The notes below the pieces were generated by a model, which did not search any database, had not been told where the DNA came from, and saw nothing but the letters and a program-made list of their open reading frames with translations. From Plecoglossus altivelis (lineage: Eukaryota; Chordata; Actinopteri; Osmeriformes; Plecoglossidae), in the NCBI GenBank assembly GCA_036571765.1, contig BROE01000022.1, positions 8,649,575-8,713,574 of the forward strand: a stretch of 64,000 nucleotides of DNA. The letters are read 5' to 3'. Below are positions 11,217 through 24,073 of this stretch, piece by piece. Every line of letters starts with the position of its first letter. Within the stretch, counting starts at the first letter, position 1. Made by a program: the position numbers and the translations under genes.

Positions 11217-12690
11217 CTGAGAGCAACAGAGAACGGTCAGATGGATGACAAGCCCACGTGGAAGAAGACATTTTCCCCAGATGCGGGTGACATATCAAAT
11301 CGTTGCCGATTGTTTGCGAAAGAAAAAAACACAGACAGATTTATGTGTCATAGAAGAGGAAAGGACAAGAGTTTGCTCTTGTGTATTTTCAGACACTAAA
11401 ACATTCAATGTGTGACATGAACCAGGATCTTCTGAGGTTTTACCGTTGCTAAGCGCTGAAGCAAAAAGACACCAAAGCCACATTGGAGTCTGTTATATTG
11501 CATCATACAGCGTGTCTGGTCAGACTATTCCCGTACACACTTAACTAAATATAAAGACCAAATTGTACTGTAAGAAGGAAGGCAGTTCCTCTCTCTGTCT
11601 GATATAAACAAGTTTGAAGACAATCACCATTCAACGAATTAAAAGCGCAAAAATACAATTAAAAAGGGTGTGCCTGCAACATGAAATAACTAAATGTAAT
11701 TTATGTTTGAATGAGTAAACAACATTCTCAGTGATGTGACAGTTTGTCTCCACACTGTGTAGTTAGTATGTAACAGTGATGTGTTTGTGTCATTTCAAGC
11801 CATTCGAGTGCATAATTGGTTGTGAAGCCAAGTTTCTTAGCTTGGTGTGATAAGTACATAAAACTCCCCCGTCATTTGTAAACGTCACACAGACCCACAG
11901 CATGCTGTGGCCTCAGCCACTGGGACTGTGTCAATACTTCCACATGCCTGCGTGAATGACCGATGACTTGGCCGTATGCCACTTGTTTGAGTTTGTGAAA
12001 CCTACAAGATCATCCTCGGTTATAAGTGCAAACAAGGAGCGGTCTGAGGGAGAGAGCTGAGGCCCTTCCAGACACTCACCGACCTGTGGTCATCTGTGTC
12101 CAAACATATCCATTGTAGGGGTTTGCATGTACAGTGTAGAAGATGGATGAAGTGAAGTTAGATTCCCAACAGGTCTGTGTTTCAAATGAATACACAGCAT
12201 TGGTTCAAATATAATTAGCTGGAAGTGCCTGGACTCGCTAAGTAGAAATGTGTTTATAATTCAACATGCTCAGAGTCTATGGAAACAAATGTACACTTGT
12301 AAAAATAATTTCCTACTTTAATCCTGTTGAAAAGGTGACCTCAAACATTTTTTTTCAATACATCCATTGAGTGATGGAACAAATAAAGTACTACATTTGT
12401 GATTCTTATGCGATTCTTTTGAGGACTATTACATCCAGCATTTCTCCCTTTAGAGCAACAGTAGTCCAAGGAACAAAGGAGATACCGTTTCTGCTTCTTA
12501 GACACTGCCACACTAGTTCAGTAGTGCAGCAGTAAAGTAATGTAGTGCACATAAAACAGAGCACAGTGCTGTGCAAGGAACTGTCAGCCATGTTACTGAG
12601 AGTGAGCTCTAGTGTTAAGTATTTTGTGGTTTCATGTGGTCACCCAACATGTTGTGTTTTATTGAAGGTGAGATCTGTGTGTATGCGTCT

Positions 12691-12714
12691 GTGTGTGTGT
12701 GTGTGTGTGTGTGT
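12691..12714. repeat. (GT)12 microsatellite
   Basis: Uninterrupted GT repeat preceded by degenerate GT units from about 12675. Confidence 0.95.
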
Positions 12715-14759
12715 ATGGGCCGGTGGCCATACCGTTTCAATGACCCTTCATAGGTGTTAGTCGCCTGTCCCCATGCCAAGGTAAGCCGATTAGAGGTGGG
12801 CAGCTAACAGGTTTAGGAGGGCATCTGTTTCTGCCTTTCACTTGCCAAAGGCAAAGTCCTTGCACTGGTCTTGTGTCTTGACAACTCATTCATACAGGCT
12901 GTTTCAGTGATATGAATCACAATTGTAGGTGTTTAATAGAATCAATCTATACATCTAAATCAAAGATGGCTAAGAAGTCAAAGTAACTTCTCAGTCAGAC
13001 AGCTTTTCTCATTAAAAGGGGTCTTTGTATAGGCACATCTCAACAACTTCTACGTCAACGTTCTGTCCTTCACCTTATGTTGGTGATGTCTGTGTGTCAC
13101 AGAGGGTCCACTCAATCTCTTTATTTTTCATCAACATCTGGAATCACCGTCATCTTCTTTGCTTTTAGGTTGTGCTAAGAATGTGGTTTTTAGTTGCCTT
13201 ATTAAAACATAGGTATGCCTTTTTGTACCTTTAGATACAAACAAGTCAGACATGCTTTCGGCTACAATATCAGTAAAAAATGTTATTAGAGAGTAATTCA
13301 CTGTTTGCCTTAGAAGCGTCCCCAACTTCACCCTACACCCCATCCTCCTCCTCATATGTCCAGCAGGTCTTTGGATGGCCCACACCCCCACTCCACCCAC
13401 AGTCTCCCTCCAGACCAGACCCATGCTGGCCTTCTGACAAGGGTGCCGGGCTCTGACGGGACAGTACAGGTGTCAGGAACTGAAAGGACAGATGGCAGGC
13501 CAAGGAGAACAAACAACAAGAGAGCATTTCTTTTCTCTTCTTCTGGTTGGCTGGGCAGCCTAGTGCAGCGCGCGAACAGGATCACAGTCCCCCCCACCCC
13601 TCCTCACCCCACAGCCCATGTGACCAGAAGCAGGGGAGTGCAGTGCAGGATGGGATAATCCTCTGCCCCCAGCCGCCTTGCTTCCCCCCCCCCACCCCCC
13701 TCGTTTTCTGCTGCCCCACACACCTCTCTCAATGCCCAATGGCGGTAATGGCCGAGACCCACTTTTTCGGTGTTTTGTTTGTAAAGCGCAATATACAGTC
13801 TGAGTCTCTGAGTTGAGTATTCCGTATACGAGTGTTTGCCGCAGCCACAGCGCTAGTTTTGGGCTGGATTTTTTTTTCCACTGAGGTATTGCTTCAAAAC
13901 ATTGTGGTAAATTATCCCAACAAATTACTGTGTGGTTCTGTGGAAAACCTGTGTCATCAAATAACAAATCATACCTCCAGTGCTGCATGGGGCATGCCGA
14001 GGACAGCTGAGACCTAACTGTGGCTTTGATGATATCATCTTTGTTCATTTGTAGTGGCAGGGACCATCTATGAGGGGAAGCAGCAGACGCTGTCACATAC
14101 AGACAACAATCCTTGTTTGACAACGTTCGCTAGTGCCAAAGGGAAAGAAGAAGGGAAAGAGAGAGATAATCAAATGTCCAGGACATTTAAAATTCTTCTG
14201 CCAGCCAGTAACCTCCACTGTCATCCTTTACGAAGATGAATCGCTAGGACATGCCACTTAACCACGCAAGGTCTTGAAACAGCCCAGACATGAAGTAACT
14301 CATCTCCTTCTGACTCTCTTTCGTTCTCTTTCTCTCACTCTTTCTGTCCAGGCTTTTGTTAAGAAACCTGGTGTGTGTTTTCCTTAGCGCCTCATTCAGT
14401 TTCAAGTGCTCCTCTCTCCACTACCGTTCAGCAGATCCCCTTTCACCAACACTCAATGGAATGCAAACAGACTTCAAAGGCACCTCTCATTTGAAGATTT
14501 CCAGTTTGCCTGAACTCCTCTTTCTTCACATTGGAGTCCCAGTGTGATACTGATGCTGGTTCCACCTTATTCCTGCCTTTCCATGTCATTTCCAGCTGTG
14601 TAACCTATGCAACACGGATGTAAACTCTGTGTGGGCTGTCTGAGGTCGGACACCCCTGTGCCAACTCAGACGTCTGGACTTCTGCTGAGCTTGCACATGT
14701 TTTAAGAGGCGCTGCTGGTTGAGTTGGTTGGCAGGCAAAATCGGATCTATTTCTGTAGT

Positions 14760-14890
14760 CCCTCAGGTTAACAGTAATCTAGTGGCCTTTGTTGTATCTA
14801 CTTCCTAATTGGACGACTAATTGCTTGACTATCACGTAAATCACCATTATTGACAACTGCTTTTAACTCCAGTCATAATGTCAGAGTTGG
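14760..14890. promoter_or_regulatory. Enhancer-like block in candidate intron 1
   Basis: Contains CCTAATTGGACGACTAATTGC near 14805 (two TAATTG cores 14 bases apart) and ATTATTGACAACTG near 14846. Non-repetitive and flanked by ordinary sequence. Confidence 0.28.
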
Positions 14891-14996
14891 TTGATTGGCA
14901 TTGCATTTGATCTACAAACCGTTTCAGTCCTTACCTTAGTCTGCTGACAGCAGTCTGCCTTTCAGGAATTTGCTTCCAAAATTGGCCCTATCAGAT

Positions 14997-15105
14997 CAAA
15001 CACACTATCCTAAAGTCTCAAACACACCATACTAAAGTCTCAAACACACTATCCGAAAATCTCAAACACACCATACTAAAGTCCAAACACACCATACTGA
15101 AGTCT
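14997..15105. repeat. 22-bp tandem repeat, five units with alternating variants
   Basis: Units begin at 14997, 15019, 15041, 15063 and 15084. Units 1 and 3 carry CACTATCC and units 2, 4 and 5 carry CACCATAC, so the array probably grew by doubling a 44-bp pair. Unit 4 has lost one base. Confidence 0.85.
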
Positions 15106-18100
15106 GGGAACTGTAAAGCCTGCACACTCTCCTCAGTAGATCACAGTGTATTATAAGTAGTCATCCAGGCACCCCGATTCAGCTTACTTGCTCCTCCCAA
15201 AAAGCTACAGGCTAATTCAGACAAAACACAGCTGTGGCATGGCCAAGGCCAGCCCTAGGCCAGCCCTAGGCCTGCCTTAACCACTTCGGTCAGACGAGAC
15301 CTGGCTTTTTCTTTTCTATGTGACAGAGAGAATCATTAAAACATTTGTAATTTATTATGTTTTATTTATATAGCTGACACTCTTATAAAAATTAGGACAT
15401 TCAAATAGGACATCAAGGCTCAGAAGGGTCAAGGAATAGTCCATATTTATATAATTTTGAGTCGCATTGCAAAGTAACCACATGAATCTTTCAGCTACCT
15501 GGTACAAGCATTTTCTTGAATCCTCTCTTCACTAGCACTACCTTTCCCTTGAAGGCCACTACTGTACTACTTCCTGATTTGTTGTCAAGTTTTGTTTATA
15601 AATTAAACTAATGGTTTTTGTAAGTCTTTTACAGTAACCCATCTCAGTAACCCATCTTCACTGTACTGTGTTGTGTACTGTATACTAACGCATGTAACGT
15701 TCCACAATTTGACGTCAGCAACCCAAAACCTTTCTTTTTTTCTTTCAATGACAGGAGCTGTAGACTCTTCCAGGACAGAATTATCAAGGCATCAGAAGCA
15801 GACTCACTGTACCCCACCAAGGAGAGCAATGACAGAGTGACAGTGCTTACTATGTGGGTACCCGGCACAGCATGCACTCTCTCAGGGGTCGCATGTGTGG
15901 TCATGACAGTAACACACAGAGTTCCTCTTTTTGCAGTCTCTCCGATTACAGTCCTCCACTCCCAGTGTGGTTTGGCTGTTGGTGAATACATGCTTCATTG
16001 CGTGCTTTTATCTCATACAGTGCAGGTTTGAACTTTTGAACTCTATTCAGTCTATCAAACAGACAGGTATTAGGTTTACACTTTGAGATCCTTAGTTTAC
16101 ACTTTCAACTAGTCATTGTGCCTTCCTCAACATCCTTTGGTTCGTTTGATCTGAACAAACATGAAGACAATTGGATGCTTTGTCCTGAAATTGTGAGTTT
16201 ATTTTGGTATCAGTTGTTATCTGACATCCTGTCTTTGTGGCTAATGTGGCGGTGTGTAAAGTGAAAGAGATCTGTTTGGTCTGGTCCTGTGGGCATTAAG
16301 ACTCATTGTTCCTCTATAGCAGTATAATCTACTCCCAGGAAAACACACCATACGTTTCAGAAGCGCTTCTGCCAACTTTGTTGAGAAAAATAACCAATAT
16401 GAAGCATTACCTGGCTGATGATATGTCACGCGTATCATCAGATACTTCCAGGATGACTTGTTACAATAGATACAGTAGATGTGTAGAGGATGTGTCTCTG
16501 GTACAAGTTTGGGCAACACCAAGGCCACATTTTAGATAGATGAATCACTGTTTCCGAAGAGACATCTCCAAGTTTCACTTTGAAGCTCTGAAAGGGCAGA
16601 ATAGTGAACAAGAGATAAAGAAGGTTGGGTTCACATAAGTCATCAGTCTGATTCAGAGACAGACATAAGTGGTGTGTGACATGTCCCATTATAAATGGGC
16701 TCTTCTGGTCAGTGAAGCAGGGCACGCACATTCTTTAGGGGTAGCCTCCACAGGCAAGAGGTGCCATATTAGACCATTAAGAGCACATGTAGTAGAGGTG
16801 GTTAGGTGACCTTATCGCTTAGAAGGAAATTGGGTTTAACTTCATTGATTAATACAGTCTGTGCAGCCTCCCCCAAAAAACACGATTTAAACCCATTGAT
16901 GTTATTCATATGAATGGCTATACAAGTTGATTTGAGTCTGGTTCTTTGTTATGTTGCACTTCAACGCCATATTTACCCAAGATCCCAAGAAAAGACATCT
17001 AAAGATCAAGACCTGTGGATGTGTCCCCCATCCCCAGCACTCCATGCTAGTAGATGCAATATCCTGTGGATGATCTCTTTGTTTCTCCTGACCAATGGCA
17101 AACAGATGTTGGGATCATAACCTCGATACAATTACCAGGAGGACATCCAAGCGGTCGTCAGTGTTTTTTTTTGTTTTTTTTTGTTTTTTACAGTTATTTC
17201 GATTTCACTGTTCCTACAAAAAGTTTGAAAATGCCATTCCAACTGATTTGTGATTCCGCCCATGGCTTTTTCTTTGCACTTTGTGCCCAAGTTTGCAGTC
17301 AGGGAAGGTGCAAGACAAATACAATGTATTTTGTAGCAAAACTCTTTTAAAACCGAGTTTGCTTGGCAGGGATCTTTGTTATGTCATATAAGTTGGTGGT
17401 TTTATTAGAGGGACCCCCTGGTCTTAAGTGACAGCCAGCTGTTAGTAGTGCCACATTGCTTAGTCGGCTTCCTCACAACATTTGGCCCCCAGTCATTTAT
17501 TATAAATGTGTTGTTAGCACTCACTCTCAACAGTTTCAGCTGTCAATACCCTCACCAGCTACTTAGGCGATGGTGGGTGGTGTGGGCAGGACTTTGCGGG
17601 GTGTTTGCGAGTGTGCGTAAACTGTGCATGCCTGGGAATCAAAGTTGGCAGAAATCAAAGTTGGTATTTTCGGCGCTTAAGTTTCTCTGTGGTGCGACTT
17701 CCGTGTTGTGGCTATGAGCGTTTATCATTCCACTTTAACTGTTTATGAATGCCGGTATTATCTCAGCGAGTGTGTGGTGTTAGTGGGCAATGGGTCAGCT
17801 GCTTGCCGACTCAGATCCCAGCCCTTGGTGACAAGAAGGAGAGACCCCTGTTGTATGGGGCCCTAGTGTGTTTATGTGAGTGTGTGGGGTCACAGTCCTG
17901 CCAGCTGTCACAGCACACCAAGAGGTGACAACTACAGAAACCCACATGACATGGAAGCAACGGGCCATTTCACACCAACAGCGACTTCAAAATTCACCGT
18001 TCCTTTTAGAATTCGTCCAGCTGAAATGTGTTCCACCCTTCTCGAGACAGGGGAAGAGGGGTCGTGTGAGAGAGGACCGGTCTCTTCCCTCACCTCTCCC

Positions 18101-18826
18101 TGGAATGTTCTGCTCCACCACTACCACCTGTCGAGTCTACTCTGAACTCACAGTGTGAACTGCCCACCATGGGACAGCCTTTCATGTTCTCAGATCCTAA
18201 AGACAAAGACGGCATGGACACATACGATCCCCATTCAGCTCTTTCTGATGGGGAGATTACCAAACATGAGCACGCCACAACCTCAGCCTGGTTCGGGCCC
18301 AGAGTCTGCCTAAGAGAAGAGAGAGTGAGCGAGGTGGGAGGGAGGGAGAGAAAGGCCCATAGCAGAGAGACGTGCTGGGAGGAGGAGAAGGAGTGAAGAG
18401 CTGATCGCTAAAGACTACCACATGGCTGCCAGCGCGCCTCCCAGCTCTCTCCTCGCCTCCCAGTCTATCAGACAGGAGTCTGTGGCCTGGCAGAGAGTCA
18501 GCCATGTTTTGGAAGTTAATATTGCTCATCAAATCAAAAACCGTAAGAAGATGAGCCCAACCACCCAGCCCTTACAGTTCAAGCCTACTTTGTAGCTACG
18601 GGAGGCATCCGGATAAATCACAACTTACAACCAGGCTTCCCCTCCCTACACAAAGCCCTGCCCTGGAAGCACAAACAGACTGCCCCCCCTCCTCCCCTGG
18701 TGAATGCTCGTGGCCTCTGTATGGACCCTTCTCACTCTCTGCATCACATTAAGACTGACTGATGCCAAACACTGGAGACAATACAGCATTGTCTCGGGAG
18801 GAGTTCCCGTCGGTCTTCTAAACGCC

Positions 18827-18850
18827 ACACAAACACACACACACACACTT
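18827..18850. repeat. Short (CA)n microsatellite
   Basis: ACAAACACACACACACAC-type run, slightly interrupted. Confidence 0.85.
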
Positions 18851-19169
18851 AAACACACCAAGATTACTTTCATTGATAGCGAAGGAAACACAGTAAGCGT
18901 TAGATGCAGATCTTTCCTGCCAGTCACCACTGAAATGTTTCTTCCGGAAGGAACAGCAGATCTGCGTGTCACTGCTACCCAACGGGAGTCCATTAGTAAT
19001 GGGATGAATCAAGGTAACCCCCTTGAGCGCCTTGTGAACGATCCCTCTCTGTCTATCTGTCTATCTCATTCTCTCGCTGGGTCTGTCTTTTCATGCTGGG
19101 ACCTTCTTGACAGACCTCAGTGAAAGAAGCGAGTTGAGGTCGTTGAGACCTTGGAGTCTGGAGGCCCCC

Positions 19170-19560
19170 TGACTTCCAACTCTGGTGTCTCTGGAAATGC
19201 AATTGGAGACGCTGGAGCAAAATGGCATGAGTAGGAACAAGATGATTAGGCCGAGATGCATTACTTTAAGAAACCTGGAAATACTGCTTCCTCCAGAGAA
19301 ACCAGCTCCATCATAATTGTAAATTCTTGCTTTTGATGAGGTGGGAGTGCCACAGATGATTGATGAGGTCAATTACTGTAATGAGCTTGTCAGTGATTTC
19401 AACCTTTAACTGGCTTGTTAAAAGACACATTGGGCTCTTTTCTAGCTTTGAAGTGTTGTTATTTTACGCCGACATATGGTTTGTCATTCTCTTTTCGATG
19501 GCGGGAGAAGTAAAGACCCAATCGAGGGTGACCTCCCTCTCCCTGAATGGCTTTGAATGT
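19170..19560. promoter_or_regulatory. Enhancer-like block in candidate intron 1
   Basis: About 390 bp of non-repetitive, AT-moderate sequence with CATAATTGTAAATTC near 19311, GATGATTGATGAGGTCAATTACTGTAATG near 19354, and CTTTAACTGGCTTGTTAAAAG near 19404, which contains a TTTAAC/GTTAAA inverted pair. The short frames here look fortuitous. Confidence 0.33.
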
Positions 19561-20706
19561 GTTTGAGCGTGGCTGCGGCTGAGAGGGGAAGTAGAGATGG
19601 AGAGGAGGATGAGGACTATGCTGTTTTAGTCTCCCGGATATGATGCGATCCTGTTGAACCCCAAGCACTTGAGGAAGAATGAGCCGGATCCCTGGAGGGC
19701 TGCAGAACAACAGCCACTAGAGGACTGGGATTGTCCACTTGCCACCCAAACCAAAGCAGAGAGGGACTTGAGAGGACCCCAACATGGATGTAAGCTATCC
19801 AAAACCCTACCTTCTCTCTTTCTTTTTCCTCGTTTTTACTCCCCCCCACTTCAATTCTTCCATCTCAAGTACAGGTCTGCCATAAGAGACCACAACAGAG
19901 CAGTTTAAAACATAGCTGTCTTCATACAGCTCCCTCAATGGCCATTAAATACCGATCAATTCAGCGCCAGTGAGAGTGCATCAGCCTCTCCCACACAGAT
20001 CCTTACTCTGGACAGGAACTGCTGGACAGCCAGCTCTTGTTCAGGCAAAGGGCCCAGACATGCACTAATCACAGGGGGCTTGCCATTCTTTTTCACCACT
20101 GAATGTATAATGGCATGACATAAGTACGTCTGAACAATTACTTTCATACTTTACTTCTGGGAAAATCGATAATGACCAGCTGTATTTTATCCAGGACAGC
20201 CTGATTATTAAACACGATTTCGATTCCTGCTAAAATACCAGAACCATAGGCAGAACCACTGGACCCCCTAGTGGCCAGACTATCACTGTCCCACCGCTGG
20301 ACTTCAGGAGACTGTAGGGTAAGAAGGATGAACAGTGTTGAACAGCTGCATTGACCCAGTACAGCATAATGTAGTGGGTCAATGTAGTGTTTAAGTTCCG
20401 CAGGTTGGAGGTGTGCGTATGTGTGGGGGGGACCACTCTCCCTTCTCCACTTCAGAGTTCTCTTAGTGGTGGACTGAGAAAACTGGAGGATGGATGAGGT
20501 GTTCTCCTCAGAGACATTCAGATTTCTCTCTTCTTTGCTCCATCGCATGCTACATTACATCTGTGTTTGTTTTCACAAAGTTTCACCCCGTTTTCCACTA
20601 GTTCGGTTCATTGAATTTTCCACAGACTAACTTCCAGAGAAGAAAAGGGCCAGATCAATAAAGTGGGGGAGTGGGGAGTGATGTGTGAAAACGAATGCAC
20701 ACACAG

Positions 20707-20707
<1 letters not shown>

Positions 20708-20738
<31 letters not shown>

Positions 20739-20753
20739 TGGCTGGCGGGCTGG
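20708..20753. repeat. (GGCT)n tetranucleotide repeat
   Basis: About eleven GGCT units with single GACT and GCGG interruptions. Related degenerate GGCT stretches occur near 60278-60310 and 62565-62695. Confidence 0.92.
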
Positions 20754-22136
20754 GGAAAGATGAAAGTGACATCGCCACCGTGGGTCTTAGCGCCCAGAGA
20801 GAGGAGCCCCGGAGCAGGCTGAATAAGCTGAATAGCCCATCATTTCTTTACATCCTTTCTCTCTCTCCAGGCATGACTGCTGGAACTCTTCATTCCACAC
20901 AATGGCAAATGCACTAAAACTTTTTTCATGCAAATGATCTGAACCAGGGCATCACATTCAATTACAAACACACCCATACACATTTTATACATAGCGGCAG
21001 ACACACACTGAAATGTAAACCACAAATGCTTTTCGAATGGAGAATATACAGTACATCTAGTCAGAGTTCATATTTTGTCATTTAGTATTTCTTATCCAAC
21101 GTTACGATTTCAAAAGCATGCTTTCATCCCAATGTTTTCCAAACCACCATCACTCATTTTTCTCTTAGATCAAGTAACCTGATACTTTTTGCTGTAGGTC
21201 CATTTTTGATCCGTTTATGAAACCCTGTCTTGTAATACGTTTAGATCCCACAAAACTAGACAGACACTTTCCCCCCAGATCAGTATGCTGAAGCAGCCAA
21301 AAAGTCAGCTCTCGACTGAGAAGTGTGACATCATTAAGAACATTTAGATAGAGTAAAAGCCAACAGCAAATATAGCTGTTTGGGGACAGCATAAAAGCCT
21401 TCCAGGGTTTGTTGATTATTCAGCCTTGAGAGCAAACAACAAACTTTGAATCTTTCAACAGTCGGTACACAAGTCCCACTGACCCTGTCTGATCCAGGGA
21501 TTGGCACACACACTTCCACACAGTTCAAGATTGTTTAGATCTCTATACGAAAGTGGTTGATGAGTAGGATCTATGTGTACTAAGAGTGTGGTGAGTGTTA
21601 CATTGTGAGACACTCTCATTTGGAGCCAAGCGTTTGCATTCTATTGCTTGAAAGTAATATTCTGATCTTCGACTACACAGTATGTGACTGACAGAATCTT
21701 GAGAGAGCAAATGGTGCCCACATATACATGTTGCATACCTTCAATGGCTATTCCTTTGAAAATCTTGCAGTAAAACAATTCAATTGAAAAGAAACCTTCA
21801 ACAGCCACAAAAGCTCTGGCAAACAGAGGCACCTATATGAAGTCTCTTAAAGGATTGGCGCCAGACTATGATCACATCTCTTCACATATGGATCAAGTTG
21901 CAAGACAGAATTTTTTGGATTCCTATGTCAGATAAGTTCAAAGTGCAAATGAGATGTAAAGTGACCCCATGCCTTATTTGTCCTTGACACGCAAAGTAAT
22001 GTTGCAAGGCTATTGTCTATACTATTTCAACAGCCATACAAATACTAATTTTAAATTGAAAGGAATAGTGTAAGTTTGGTAAACTTCAGAAGTTAATCAA
22101 TCCACAGCCAGCATCATCATCAATGAATTGTCCTAC

Positions 22137-23100
22137 CTTGCGTGTTTTCTTTTTCTGAACCGATTCTCTTCAATTCACTTTGTCCGGTGAATCGTTGACT
22201 GGCACTGATTCCGATAACTGTCTGTAAATGTATACATTTATGTATGAAACGCACACATACCTATGCATCAGTAAAACTGACACAAAACTCCATGTGCTCC
22301 GCGCCTTACGGAAACTTATTCTAAACTCTACAAAGTTCGAGACACGGCATCCCTCGACTATTTCACTGGAGCGCAGTTAGTCATCTAACTTTTACAATCC
22401 ATCATAACGAAGCGGAAAACTTTCTATTTCCTTTTGTGATCATTCAAAAACATTGTGCTCGTTTTGTCTTATTGACAGAATGTTAAAACTCTTCAAGGTT
22501 TAATCGTCAGTTGTTCTAGACATGCGGTGGAGATATCTTCAGGCTGATCTGTTTTCAATCCGATCCCCTTTCCCCCCCTCGCCTCTCGCTCCTCCACCTC
22601 TCTGGTGAATTGGGCCATTTGCTGCACCAGATGGGCCGGGCTAACGGAATTCAGCAGTTAGACTCGGTGAAGTCAGATAAAGTTTCATTATTATACGATT
22701 TCACGGAATATAATGAAGGGTGTCTGTATGAGGCCATTCGCATGTCAAGACCACACGATATTGACTACTTATTCAGAGATTTAATATATTGATTCAATGA
22801 GTACTTTATTTTGCTTTAATTAACTCTATAATGCTTTAATACTGGCTGACTGAATTGAATAATTTGGACACACGTGTGTCACATATTTGTTCCATAATCA
22901 GGCCTATTCTGAATTGAAGTATATCAATCAAAACATTGACAACAATTGAGAAATGTATTGTCGATTAAACCATTAAAAACAGTCATAAAAGGAAAGTTAG
23001 ATTTTTTGCTTCGCCGAACCTACCAAGTATTTAGTGTCCAGCCGGACAAAAACTACGAATAATTTACGCTAAACAGCGAAACCTTGTGGTGTAACACATT
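22137..23100 (-). promoter_or_regulatory. CpG-preserving domain; candidate gli2 promoter and non-coding first exon
   Basis: Although the segment is AT-rich, CpG is frequent: roughly 20 in the first 480 bases, seven more in the next 150 and another cluster near 23010-23090, while flanking DNA has very few. In fish, non-methylated promoter islands often look like this. The left edge carries a good minus-strand donor (CAAG|GTAGGA, last exon base 22137), so a non-coding exon starting somewhere around 22.4-22.8 kb and splicing to 11216 is possible. A pyrimidine/C-rich run sits at 22566-22600. No TATA box or transcription start can be fixed. A 60-codon plus-strand frame at 22610-22792 overlaps the domain and resembles no protein I know. 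Confidence 0.42.
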
Positions 23101-23654
23101 GTTAGCTTAAAGCTTTCTCACAAAATACTGACTCTACTGGCTATAATTAACAGTAAATGTCATCTGATGTATTTACTCTGTCAGATTTCTGGATATAATT
23201 CAATAAAATTCAAATCAGATGCATTTTATAGTCCTTGAAAAGAAACACGTTAAAATGTGCACTTATACAAGGTGTTATTCACTGAAATATATCCTATTAC
23301 TTTGTTGGTCATTGCTTACTTGCAACTTGAAGAAATTATGCGGCATACATGACAAGTATGTTAACATTCTAGCTACTATTAGAACATGCGTGCGCTTGAG
23401 TCTCGTTGCCCATTAACGCATTGCCTCTGTAGCAACCAGTCCTAAAGAAATTATTAATATAATTAAAGAATGATCGAACCGATATGATTTAGCCAAGAAT
23501 AATGCAAAAGTGGTGTAAGATATTTAGGAAGGGATAAAAATAACATGCTAAGTACCAAGCACCACTGATCACCACAACCTGTTCAGATGTGTAAATCTTA
23601 ATGATATGGCTCTGCTGTGTTGCTTCAGTAGGAGCTGTAGGAGCTTTTGTACCC

Positions 23655-23812
23655 CTATGGCCCCATGTGTCTGTGGCCCTGTGTGTCTGTGGCCCTGTGT
23701 GGCTGTACCCCTGTGGCCCTGTGTGGCTGTACCCCTGTGGCCCTGTATGTCTGTGGTCCTGTGTGTCTGTGGCCCTGTATGTCTGTGGCCCTGTGGCCCT
23801 GTGTACGTCACC
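23655..23812. repeat. Minisatellite, about 16-bp unit of GGCCCTGTGTGTCTGT type
   Basis: Roughly ten imperfect units in 160 bp, with variants GGCTGTACCCCTGT and CTGTATGTCTGT. The array keeps several reading frames open on both strands, which explains the 60-229-codon frames across 23489-24178. Those frames are not taken as genes. Confidence 0.85.
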
Positions 23813-23957
23813 AGTGGCGTTCACCACCGCCAGGCTTACTGACCTTTCTCCTGAGCCAGCAGGCCGGACAGGCAGGAATGTTAATGAGCTCCCGGAACCT
23901 GTGATCACAGGAACAATATAGTAGAGATGAAGGTGGAGTAGTTTACTGTAGTAGAGG

Positions 23958-24073
23958 ATAGCCAGAGAAGGAGAGGAGAAGAAGAGAATAGGAGTAGAGG
24001 GACGGTAAAGGAAGAAAAAGACAAGAGAGGGGACGAAAGGAAAGGAAAGGAAAGGAGGAAGGGAGGGGGTTAG
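23958..24073. repeat. Polypurine tract
   Basis: Nearly pure GA-rich sequence on the plus strand, with four AAAGG units near 24038-24056. Confidence 0.85.

Larger units (their letters stand above)
11217..22136 (-). other. gli2: Candidate gli2 intron 1 (between a non-coding exon 1 and the ATG exon)
   Basis: The acceptor at 11217 is well supported. The matching donor is inferred: CAAG|GTAGGA on the minus strand, with its last exon base at 22137, at the edge of a CpG-preserving domain. Contents: a (GT)12 tract at 12691-12714, C-runs near 13570-13700, a 22-bp tandem repeat at 14997-15105, enhancer-like blocks at 14760-14890 and 19170-19560, a short CA tract at 18827-18850 and a GGCT tract at 20708-20753. 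A 187-codon minus-strand frame at 13560-14123 crosses C-rich sequence and resembles nothing I know. The rest is unique sequence in which I see nothing. Confidence 0.35.

Noticed and set aside
13560..14123. 187-codon minus-strand frame
   Set aside because: Its C-terminal part is low-complexity Gly/Arg/Pro-rich from C-rich DNA; no family resemblance and no splice or promoter context.
15340..15400. Possible remnant of a common fish repeat with an AGCTGACACTCTTAT-like motif
   Set aside because: Resembles the GCAGACGCTCTTATCC motif of teleost interspersed repeats, but too diverged to support without a library search.
18169..18396. 75-codon plus-strand frame starting at a good Kozak context (CCCACCATGG)
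   Set aside because: The second half is purine-run sequence (Glu/Arg-rich); no family resemblance and no nearby promoter signal, so not called.
22610..22792. 60-codon plus-strand frame within the CpG-preserving domain
   Set aside because: Composition looks protein-like, but the frame opens at TTG, its first ATG lies inside, and no family is recognised.
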